Below, one piece after another: positions 8,258 through 14,997 of a stretch of 19,806 bases of DNA. Position numbers and translations under genes: made by a program. The notes beneath the pieces were generated by a model. That model saw only the letters and a program-made list of their open reading frames with translations, was not told the origin of the DNA and did not search any database. Origin of the DNA: Lentisphaeria bacterium UBA7640 (GTDB lineage Bacteria; Verrucomicrobiota; Lentisphaeria; Victivallales; Victivallaceae); contig DLIO01000127.1 of assembly GCA_002483765.1 (NCBI GenBank), positions 26,615 to 46,420 of the forward strand, read 5' to 3'. Numbering within the stretch: position 1 is the first letter of the stretch; every line of letters begins with the position of its first letter.

Positions 8258-8603
8258 TATGATATACCATGTTTAAACAGGTGACTAAACATCGATTTAA
8301 TATAGCACGAGATATTGAATTCACACTCAACCGGAAAAATCATTAATGGTCAAAAACTGGAAACGCTAGTTAACTCCCAAGTATGCTGTAAATCTGGATA
8401 ATCTTACAAAGAAGATATCGAATGCCGTGCTGTGGAATATTTAAAATTATTTCTATTTTCTGGTGTAACATTCATCTCTAATTCACGCGCGCATAATGCG
8501 CGCGCTAATTAAATTCTAGAATTACATCTTTTCAGGAAGCAGTTGTCAGGCTGATAATTTAATAACATCTGCCCTCAACTGCGCTATCGCTAACTCAATA
8601 AAT
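8258..8603. other. Intergenic region with palindromic element copy 2
   Basis: Spacer between two minus-strand genes. It holds the palindromic repeat at 8456-8513 and a spaced inverted repeat GCAGTTG (8539-8545)/CAACTGC (8576-8582) just past the yjbQ stop, with a 30-base loop and no U-tract, so a weak terminator at best. No gene seen. Confidence 0.5.
8456..8513. repeat. CGCGCG palindromic element, copy 2
   Basis: This copy begins TTTTCTGGTGTAAC and continues to CTAATTCACGCGCGCATAAT and GCGCGCGCTAATTA. Left arm TAATT-NN-CGCGCGC pairs with GCGCGCG-NN-AATTA around a short A+T loop. It matches the copy at 14007 both in the palindrome and in the TTTTCTRGTGTAAC flank. It lies about 90 bases past the 3' end of the minus-strand yjbQ gene. 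Confidence 0.8.
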
Positions 8604-9020
8604 TTATTCGCCGATAATTTTTACTAGCACGCGTTTTTTGCGCCCACCATCAAACTCGCCGTAGAATATCTGTTCCCACGGCCCGAAATCAAGTTTGCCG
8701 TTTGTCACGGCAACGACGACTTCCCGACCCATGATCTGGCGTTTGAGGTGCGCATCGCCATTATCTTCATAGCCGTTATGGGCATATTGACTGTGCGGTT
8801 TTTCTGGCGCGAGTTTTTCCAGCCAGCGTTCAAAGTCGGCATGGAGGCCGCTTTCATCATCGTTTATAAAAACTGATGCTGTAATATGCATGGCATTGCA
8901 GAGCACCAACCCTTCACGAACGCCGGACTCCCGAAGACACTCTTCCACTTGCGAAGTGATATTGAGATAAACTCTTCTGGCGTCAGTTTCGAACCATAAT
9001 TCTTTTCGGTAACTTTTCAT
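8604..9020 (-). CDS. yjbQ: YjbQ/UPF0047 family protein (secondary thiamine-phosphate synthase-like)
   Basis: This 138-residue protein matches the full length of the YjbQ/UPF0047 family, small trimeric beta-barrel proteins; some members show weak thiamine-phosphate synthase activity in E. coli, but the physiological role is unsettled. Visible family motifs are [20 protein letters not shown] (family His-Thr-Thr site, here His-Ile-Thr), the His pair around [39 protein letters not shown] (usual pattern GxWQxIFLxEFDG) and the C-terminal [12 protein letters not shown] lies about six bases before the ATG on the minus strand. No thiamine genes or TPP riboswitch are nearby. Family call is firm; enzymatic function is not. 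Confidence 0.93.
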   Translation of the reverse strand: MKSYRKELWFETDARRVYLNITSQVEECLRESGVREGLVLCNAMHITASVFINDDESGLHADFERWLEKLAPEKPHSQYAHNGYEDNGDAHLKRQIMGREVVVAVTNGKLDFGPWEQIFYGEFDGGRKKRVLVKIIGE

Positions 9021-9364
9021 TTCATCCTCAGTTGTTTAAATAATATTTTGATTTTTCGGAGTACGATTATCATCCGGACCATAGTTTACATTGATTATTA
9101 CCAATGCCGATACGTTTTCTTATCGCTAAAACACTATAACATAGCAGACCTTATAAATTTTGCTCCCTCTTGCGGTCAAGCATGCCATGTGGGCGAGCCA
9201 ACCACGAATCGTCCGAGTCATTTGCTTCGCCCCAGCTAAGCGATAACTTCAAGAGCGATGTCGATATAGAAGTGTAATTTTTTATATAAAATCACCACTT
9301 TTAGAACTTCTGAAGTTGCAGGGATTTGCTTTTGTAACTTGAGCGAATATTCTATCTAAAGAAC
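9021..9364. other. Divergent intergenic region before the NTPase-nuclease gene
   Basis: Separates yjbQ (minus) from the large plus-strand gene. It holds the candidate yjbQ promoter and a small perfect palindrome AACTTC-T-GAAGTT (9305-9317), 48 bases before the large gene, which could be an operator. A TATAAA at 9285-9290 could be a -10 box for the large gene, but I find no matching -35. A 63-codon open frame at 9048 has no ribosome-binding site and is probably chance. Confidence 0.45.
9150..9179 (-). promoter_or_regulatory. Candidate promoter of yjbQ
   Basis: On the minus strand TTGACC (9179-9174) and TATAAG (9155-9150) are separated by 18 bases, giving a plausible -35/-10 pair about 130 bases upstream of the yjbQ ATG. 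Confidence 0.4.
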
Positions 9365-12300
9365 ATGAGGACAATAGTGAAACGTTATTTTATCTTAAAT
9401 GCTCCGACTGGCAACTCGGCAATTTCTTCTGACAATAGCTCTAACACACATTTTTCAGAAGATTTGCTGGATCAACATGGATTTCTTTACGAAAATAAAT
9501 ACAACAAACGACTAAAAAATATTCAGGATATTGTGTCAGGCAAAGGAGCGCTATTATTTGCAGAATGTGGTATGGGAAAATCCTATGTCATGGAAAATCT
9601 ACAACAATCTTTTAGCCCAGAAATAACTTGGGCTATCACTCTATCAGAATATCAAGGAGACCCTAGTGGACTTTTTAAAGATATTTCAACATTAGATGAT
9701 AACATTAAAAATATTTTCATTGATGGTTTAGACGAGGCCGTTGAATTGATTAATCCATTGCTACGTGGGTTAAAAACCATCTCTTTTCACCCGAAGATAT
9801 TTCTGGCCTCTAGAAATATTCCCCAAACAAAAGTGTTAGCCAAAGAATTGTCATTGCCACTGTATTCCTTGCTTCCGTTGTCACAAAAAAATATTTTCAC
9901 GATGGCTCAAGAAAAACAGGTTCCTGACAAGGAGTTCATCGAACAAGTAATCCATATTAGACTAGGGGCAGTATGCGCTAGACCACTGGGCTGTCAATTA
10001 CTCTTATCAGCTTATTCCAGAGATAAACTAGCGAATACCCAAAGTGATGAATTGTGGCATCAAGCTATATTAGGATTATGCGCAGAAAATGATTCGGATT
10101 CCCGTTGCTTACTTGATTCTCCTGTTGTTCCTCCTAATACTTGTTTTAAATATGCGTCTCAAATCGCACTGATCTTAAAACTATCGGGGGTAAGTGTTAT
10201 TAACCGGATATCTTCGACACAGCCGAATAGCAAAGCTGTAGATTTCTCATTGTATGAAGATACATTTACAGGCGAAGTGTTTAATGACGTTTTGGGGAGA
10301 GGGCTATTTACTCCTACGGGGCCAAACCATTTTCAATTTGCACATATTACTTATTTTGACTATTTGGCAGCGGTGGGATTAGACAAACATATAGATAAAC
10401 GTCATTGGAAAAATATCTTATTATCTGGAGATCAATCTTCGATTTATCCTCAATGGGAAGGTGTAGCATCTTGGCTTGCCGCGTTTAATGCAGAATGGAG
10501 AGAAATAGTTTTAGCAATTCAGCCTGAACTTCTTTTAATCTCGGATAAATCTATTCAGGCGATTGGAGCAGAAAAAATTTGTCGCGCACTCATAAAAAGA
10601 GCTGATGGGTTAGATTATTGGCAACAAAATGATATCACATTACGTATTCGCCTATCTAAATTAAAATGCCGAGAAACAACTGCGATATTACAAAAGTTCC
10701 TAGAAGCTCCTAGTTCAACTGCTGCACTGGAAATGGCGATTAATATTATTCGGGAATGCAGCATTACCGAACTAGAGTTATATTTGACAAAAAAATTCTG
10801 TGATCCCTCGGCAGATACTTCCTTGCGTAAGAGTATAGGGTACGCTCTCGTAGATTTTGCAAGTGATAATGCCCGTACAGCTTGTAAGGTTATCTTGGAG
10901 CAAGAAGACTGTCCTCTTGACCTAAAGGGGCTCTTATTTCGAATGGCATGGCCTCATCTAATATCTATCGAAGAGATTGAGCCACATCTTGTTTTTGAAG
11001 ATCGAAATATTATAGATGCCTATTATTGGTGGATTACCTATGATTTATTTGATTCGCTTTTGACTTTGTCAAAAGACCAATGTATTGATTTATTAAAATG
11101 GGTGTCGAAAGATATAAAGCGCAATAATAACGATCATCGGAATCCTATTTTAGATTTAAAACGGCGAATATTCACATCATGTTGGGGCAAATACGATACT
11201 CCGGAAATCTATTCCGTGCTTGCAATTGGATATGTAGAATTTCAAAAAGCTGGAGTAACCCCTTTTATAGATGAGTCAATTTATGAAGTTCCAGAAAAGC
11301 TGATTTATACAAAAAAGATGTTTTTGAAAGACAAGGGAAAAAGGTACTATTTTGCCGATTATCTAATGAATGCCGCTGAAATAACTGGCAATGAGTTAAC
11401 CTACCAAAATCCTTGGCCTATTCTCAATGAAAATGACATCGCACATGTTTTTACAAAAATTGACAATGAAGAAGGAGAGTTGCGTCAAAAATGGCTTCGT
11501 TGCCTACATTGTTTACAATACTATATACCATTACCTGAAATGTCTGAGCATTTGAATAAAATTCATAAACGATTCCCCCAAATTTTAACCGTTAGTGCAG
11601 AAGAAATAATACAACACCGAGAAAAAGAGAATCAGAGAAACTTGGCACTGGAGCTTACACATGAAAATAGTCGAAAAGACGCAACACTGAAAAGACGGCA
11701 AAGCCAAGAGAGCAGTATACAACAGATTAAGAAACTCTTGGCAGAAGGAGACGCTTCTACGCATTTTTGTGGAATTATCCATTTCTTTATTACTGAAACA
11801 AGTGTTAATATAATTGATTTTAGCGACACAGAAATTTGGCAAGCGTTTACCGCAGATGAAATTTCAAAGCTCGTATTGGCTGCAAGAGATTTTCTCACTA
11901 CGGTGACACCCCCAGGGGATATACGTAGAGCTTGTCCGAGAGCATTCTTCATGCTGTATAAGGAAAACAATCCTGAATTTAAAAAACTCTCTGAAGAAGC
12001 ATGGCGAAAATTTGCTCTTGAGCTCTTTGAATATAGTTACTATGACGATGACAATATATTGTATCCTATTTTCGAATATATGGCAGATGTATATCCTGTT
12101 GTTTTCACAGAAGCCCTTATTCAAACAATTAAAAATGGAGCAAGAGAGAGACATTCCTACAACTTTGAAAAATTTAAAGATATTTTATCACCCAAAGTGT
12201 GCAAAGACATTGCAATGATTTGCACGGACAACACACTAAGTGATGGACAATGCTTTCTAACTCTGAATACACTTCAAAAAATATCTCATGAAGTAACAAA

Positions 12301-13408
12301 GAAATTCTTGGAGCGGGAAGTGTTAGCCAGCAATAAACCGATATCCGAATATGGTTTTCGTATAATCATACTACTTATTGATTATTGGCCGGAAAAAATC
12401 GATCAATTAATTAATCATATTGAGTCCGAGCCCAAATGGGGCAAGCAATGGCTTGAAGACGTGATCAACATGAATAACTTTGTATATCCACTCGTGCCAA
12501 TATTTAAGCGAGCAAAACTTGATGAACTTAAACGTTTTTATATCTGGTTACATAACAATTATCCAGTAGCCGATAAACCAGCGCACAATAAAACATATTC
12601 TCCAACGGCACTAGATAATATTTACGATTTCATAGAAAAGCTATTTAATTGTATTATGGAATTCCCTGAAACTGGTGTTGTTGCTGTTCTACGGGAAATA
12701 CATCTAAAATTCCCATCTGATAATTGGATGCTTGATTGTATTTTGAGGGCAAAAAAAATTGAATTAAAGCTTAAAAACCCTGTTCATGACGAACAGACAA
12801 TAAAAAAACTCATGACAAGGAACTCTTTAGGAGAGTTGGTTTCTTCTCCTCAGGGCCTGTTGGACGTGATTCTTGAATGTTTAGATGATTATCAGAAACA
12901 CTTGACCGGCAAAGAAAATCCGCGCGTAGAAGATCTGTGGAATTACAATAAAAATGCCCTGACGCATAAAACCGAAGAAGAATTTTCCGATCATTTAAAA
13001 GATTATTTAGAACGAAAAATCGGAACAGCCACAATCATCAACCGAGAAGTTCAATTAAATCGCGGAAGAAATGGTGAATCTGGCGCACGTACTGACATCT
13101 GGATAAATACTTTTTCTAAAGAGCCTTCCTCCAAAATATCTTTATGCATAGAAGTAAAAGGGAGCTGGAATTCTTCAACTCCTACAGCAATGCGAGAACA
13201 ACTTGTAGATAAATACATGGGAGCCGGAGGAGCCGACGCGGGAATTTATTTAGCCGGTTGGTTTCAATCGAAAAATTATCCACAGAAAACCCAATGGAAA
13301 AACAATAGAGATAAAGCCATTGCTGATTTACAACTACAAGCTCAAATACTTAAAAGCGAAGGAAACCTAATTGCAAGTAAGGTTATTTCATGCGATTATC
13401 GTTTATAA
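9365..13408 (+). CDS. NACHT/STAND-like NTPase with C-terminal PD-(D/E)XK-like nuclease, probable defence protein
   Basis: A 1347-residue single-gene protein I cannot assign to a named system. Near the N-terminus, GALLFAECGMGKSY carries Walker A (about 66-74), IFIDGLDEA is a NACHT-style Walker B (117-125) and KIFLASRN a sensor-1-like strand (144-151). A long region of amphipathic helices follows (about 250-1180), resembling HEAT-like repeats, with a charged likely coiled coil near 745-795. The C-terminal ~150 residues contain ARTDIWI (Asp1244) and ISLCIEVKGSW (Glu1263, Lys1265), a D-x18-E-V-K nuclease signature, then REQLVDKYMG and ADAGIYLAGW. No membrane segment is seen. STAND proteins sense a trigger through repeats and fire an effector; here the effector would be the C-terminal nuclease. 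The ATG at 9365 has no good SD; a GTG at 9377, preceded by GAGG at 9367-9370, is an equally good start. A+T-rich composition and flanking repeats suggest horizontal acquisition. It has no co-directional partner genes. Confidence 0.82.
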   Translation: MRTIVKRYFILNAPTGNSAISSDNSSNTHFSEDLLDQHGFLYENKYNKRLKNIQDIVSGKGALLFAECGMGKSYVMENLQQSFSPEITWAITLSEYQGDPSGLFKDISTLDDNIKNIFIDGLDEAVELINPLLRGLKTISFHPKIFLASRNIPQTKVLAKELSLPLYSLLPLSQKNIFTMAQEKQVPDKEFIEQVIHIRLGAVCARPLGCQLLLSAYSRDKLANTQSDELWHQAILGLCAENDSDSRCLLDSPVVPPNTCFKYASQIALILKLSGVSVINRISSTQPNSKAVDFSLYEDTFTGEVFNDVLGRGLFTPTGPNHFQFAHITYFDYLAAVGLDKHIDKRHWKNILLSGDQSSIYPQWEGVASWLAAFNAEWREIVLAIQPELLLISDKSIQAIGAEKICRALIKRADGLDYWQQNDITLRIRLSKLKCRETTAILQKFLEAPSSTAALEMAINIIRECSITELELYLTKKFCDPSADTSLRKSIGYALVDFASDNARTACKVILEQEDCPLDLKGLLFRMAWPHLISIEEIEPHLVFEDRNIIDAYYWWITYDLFDSLLTLSKDQCIDLLKWVSKDIKRNNNDHRNPILDLKRRIFTSCWGKYDTPEIYSVLAIGYVEFQKAGVTPFIDESIYEVPEKLIYTKKMFLKDKGKRYYFADYLMNAAEITGNELTYQNPWPILNENDIAHVFTKIDNEEGELRQKWLRCLHCLQYYIPLPEMSEHLNKIHKRFPQILTVSAEEIIQHREKENQRNLALELTHENSRKDATLKRRQSQESSIQQIKKLLAEGDASTHFCGIIHFFITETSVNIIDFSDTEIWQAFTADEISKLVLAARDFLTTVTPPGDIRRACPRAFFMLYKENNPEFKKLSEEAWRKFALELFEYSYYDDDNILYPIFEYMADVYPVVFTEALIQTIKNGARERHSYNFEKFKDILSPKVCKDIAMICTDNTLSDGQCFLTLNTLQKISHEVTKKFLEREVLASNKPISEYGFRIIILLIDYWPEKIDQLINHIESEPKWGKQWLEDVINMNNFVYPLVPIFKRAKLDELKRFYIWLHNNYPVADKPAHNKTYSPTALDNIYDFIEKLFNCIMEFPETGVVAVLREIHLKFPSDNWMLDCILRAKKIELKLKNPVHDEQTIKKLMTRNSLGELVSSPQGLLDVILECLDDYQKHLTGKENPRVEDLWNYNKNALTHKTEEEFSDHLKDYLERKIGTATIINREVQLNRGRNGESGARTDIWINTFSKEPSSKISLCIEVKGSWNSSTPTAMREQLVDKYMGAGGADAGIYLAGWFQSKNYPQKTQWKNNRDKAIADLQLQAQILKSEGNLIASKVISCDYRL

Positions 13409-13434
13409 TCAACGGTGCTGTCGGGGTGTTGTCA

Positions 13435-13495
13435 GGGGTCTGGCCCTTTTAATTTATTTTTTTATTGCTTATTTATTTTTAAAATACTCATATTT
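13435..13495. repeat. 61-bp direct repeat, copy A
   Basis: Starts GGGGTCTGGCCCTTTTAA and ends TACTCATATTT, 26 bases after the NTPase-nuclease stop. The second copy starts 78 bases later and differs by one base in the T-rich stretch (TTTATTGC versus TTTGTTGC). The leading GGGGTCTGGCCC is itself an imperfect palindrome, reminiscent of REP/IS200-associated termini. Confidence 0.85.
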
Positions 13496-13512
13496 TTTTT
13501 ATCGTTTTATCG

Positions 13513-13573
13513 GGGGTCTGGCCCTTTTAATTTATTTTTTTGTTGCTTATTTATTTTTAAAATACTCATATTT
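13513..13573. repeat. 61-bp direct repeat, copy B
   Basis: Second copy of the 61-bp unit with the GGGGTCTGGCCC head, separated from copy A by 17 bases. One mismatch to copy A. Confidence 0.85.
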
Positions 13574-13700
13574 GCCATCTTAAATCAATAAAGCGAGGCG
13601 TAGAATATTAAAATAAGAGATTTAGCCTACTTGAGAGTTGGGGTTTGGCCACTGAAAACACTGAAGATCACGGAAAGGAAAAATAACCACAAACTACGCA

Positions 13701-13764
13701 GTTGGGGAGTTGGGGAGTTGGGGAGTTGGGGAATTGGGGAATTGGGGAGTTGGAGAGTTGGGGA
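13701..13764. repeat. 8-bp tandem array, (GTTGGGGA)x8, G-quadruplex capable
   Basis: Eight consecutive 8-base units: four GTTGGGGA, two ATTGGGGA, one GTTGGAGA and one GTTGGGGA. Six adjacent units carry GGGG runs spaced by four bases, a textbook intramolecular G-quadruplex pattern on the plus strand. The TTGGGG core equals a ciliate-type telomere hexamer, presumably by coincidence. No repeat of this kind appears elsewhere in the window. Confidence 0.95.
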
Positions 13765-13796
13765 GTGAAAGGCCGAAAGGCGAACTAGAACATTTA

Positions 13797-13915
13797 TTTC
13801 TCTGTGCCTCTGTGGCTCCGGGTTAAATTTCCCATTTCCCTTCTCCCAGTTTTAGCTGGCGAATGGTTTGAATTAGGATACGGGTGCCGTGTTATTCAAC
13901 ATGATTTAGTATGTC
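13797..13915. repeat. 119-bp direct repeat, copy 1
   Basis: Starts TTTCTCTGTGCCTCTGTGG and ends GATTTAGTATGTC. It is 118/119 identical to the copy at 14146-14264 (offset 349 bases); the only difference is G at 13821 versus T at 14170. The unit has a CTCTGTG-rich head and a body including TTAGCTGGCGAATGG. No start-to-stop gene lies within it. Confidence 0.95.
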
Positions 13916-14006
13916 CGCGTTCCATAGGCCGTCTGCCCTGCCCACAATTCCAATCAACCTTATTTTAGTGTTTTGTTAGTGCTGGTTAGTGGTTATAATT
14001 CCACAT

Positions 14007-14066
14007 ATTTTCTAGTGTAACTTATATTCCTAATTCTCGCGCGAATTATGAGCGCGCTAATTATAA
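14007..14066. repeat. CGCGCG palindromic element, copy 3
   Basis: Begins ATTTTCTAGTGTAAC and contains CTAATTCTCGCGCGAATTAT followed by GAGCGCGCTAATTATAAT. It shares flank and palindrome with copy 2 and lies between the two 119-bp repeats, about 600 bases past the NTPase-nuclease stop. Confidence 0.8.
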
Positions 14067-14145
14067 TTTATATTTACATTGTTTTACTTCCGTGTTTTCC
14101 GTGCCTTCCGTGGTTAAAATCTCCTTTCCCCATATCAACTTATAT

Positions 14146-14264
14146 TTTCTCTGTGCCTCTGTGGCTCCGTGTTAAATTTCCCATTTCCCTTCTCCCAGTT
14201 TTAGCTGGCGAATGGTTTGAATTAGGATACGGGTGCCGTGTTATTCAACATGATTTAGTATGTC
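14146..14264. repeat. 119-bp direct repeat, copy 2
   Basis: Second copy of the 119-bp unit, one mismatch to copy 1. It ends 44 bases before the -35 box of the hyd promoter, so the repeat block abuts the operon's control region. Confidence 0.95.
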
Positions 14265-14307
14265 GTGCTCCGGAATGAAAATTTATCTTAAAAAAATTTT
14301 TTACGGC

Positions 14308-14335
14308 TGGACACTGTTTAAAAAGCAAGTATAAT
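14308..14335 (+). promoter_or_regulatory. Promoter of the hydCBA operon
   Basis: TGGACA (14308-14313), a 16-base spacer and a perfect TATAAT (14330-14335). Transcription would start near 14342, leaving a 5' leader of about 125 bases. Within that leader an inverted repeat GTTATT (14390-14395)/AATAAC (14404-14409) might be an operator; it is only loosely like a Rex site (TTGTTA at 14388-14393). Confidence 0.6.
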
Positions 14336-14466
14336 AAGTTCATTGTTTTTGTTATAAAACGCATAATTGTATATAGATACATATATATTGTTATTAATAA
14401 AAAAATAACTTAAGTATTAATATTCGGTATTAGTTATCAGGTAAATATCAGTAAAGGAGTTTTAAA

Positions 14467-14985
14467 ATGGCCTGTCAAAATTGCGATGAGCTTGATCTTA
14501 TTGCCAAGTTTCCAGAAAAAACCGCTAAACTTGATGTGTATATTGATGGTTTGGGGTTGACGCACGATATGGAACATAACCGTGGTTTTTTAATTCAGTG
14601 TTTGCACCGCGCGCAACATATCTTTGGATATTTGCCGTTGGAGGTACAAAAGCACGTTTCTAAGAAGTTATCGCTACACCTCGCCGAGGTTTATGGCGTT
14701 ATCAGTTTTTATCATTATTTCACGGAAAAGCCGGTTGGGCGTTACAAGATTAATGTCTGTACTGGAACGGCGTGTTTTGTTAAAGGAGCTGGGACAGTGC
14801 TGGAAGAGTTGAAACGTTATCTTAACCTAGAACAAGGTGAGACCTCGGTTGACCGCAAGTTTTCGCTTGGTGGAGTCCGTTGTCTTGGGGCGTGCAGTTT
14901 GGCGCCGGTAGTGATGGTTAATGACAAAGTTTATGGCAATGTCACACCCAAAATGGTTCCTGAAATTATTAGCGATTGTAAATGA
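14467..14985 (+). CDS. hydC: NADH-linked [FeFe] hydrogenase subunit C (NuoE-like, [2Fe-2S])
   Basis: This 172-residue protein is a NuoE/HydC-type subunit that carries electrons between the flavin subunit and the catalytic subunit. The N-terminal helical part shows HNRGFLIQCLHRAQHIFGYL and AEVYGVISFYHYF, typical of NuoE. The thioredoxin-like domain binds one [2Fe-2S] cluster with ligands Cys98 and Cys103 (VCTGTACFVKGA) and Cys139 and Cys143 (GVRCLGACSLAPVVMVN). AAGGAG lies eight bases upstream of the ATG. It is the first gene of hydC-hydB-hydA, the usual order for NAD-linked trimeric [FeFe] hydrogenases. A role in respiratory complex I is unlikely because no other nuo genes are present and a hydrogenase follows. 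Confidence 0.93.
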   Translation: MACQNCDELDLIAKFPEKTAKLDVYIDGLGLTHDMEHNRGFLIQCLHRAQHIFGYLPLEVQKHVSKKLSLHLAEVYGVISFYHYFTEKPVGRYKINVCTGTACFVKGAGTVLEELKRYLNLEQGETSVDRKFSLGGVRCLGACSLAPVVMVNDKVYGNVTPKMVPEIISDCK

Positions 14986-14997
14986 GGAAGTTATCTA

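Larger units (their letters stand above)
13409..14466. other. 1-kb gene-free, repeat-packed region between NTPase-nuclease and hyd operon
   Basis: No credible gene. The stretch is built from repeats annotated separately: a 61-bp pair, an 8-bp x8 G-rich array, a 119-bp pair and a palindromic element. Between them lie phrases such as CTCTGTGCCTCTGTGG and CCGTGTTTTCCGTGCC, low-complexity tracts of a type I associate with dispersed intergenic repeats in environmental genomes (memory, not searched). Open frames at 13371 and 14048 arise from the repeats and are not supported. The last 160 bases hold the hyd promoter and leader. Confidence 0.75.

Noticed and set aside
9048..9239. 63-codon open frame before the NTPase-nuclease gene
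   Set aside because: No SD and no recognisable sequence; it lies over the candidate yjbQ promoter.
13371..13583. 70-codon open frame with a repeated hydrophobic segment, looks like a tandem-helix membrane peptide
   Set aside because: It overlaps the end of the NTPase-nuclease gene and its apparent protein repeat is simply the 61-bp T-rich DNA repeat translated twice; no ribosome-binding site.
13701..13764. CRISPR array
   Set aside because: Units are 8 bp with no unique spacers; this is a simple tandem repeat. No cas genes in the window.
14048..14278. 76-codon open frame upstream of the hyd operon
   Set aside because: It starts inside a palindromic repeat and runs through the 119-bp repeat; its sequence is repeat translation with no SD.
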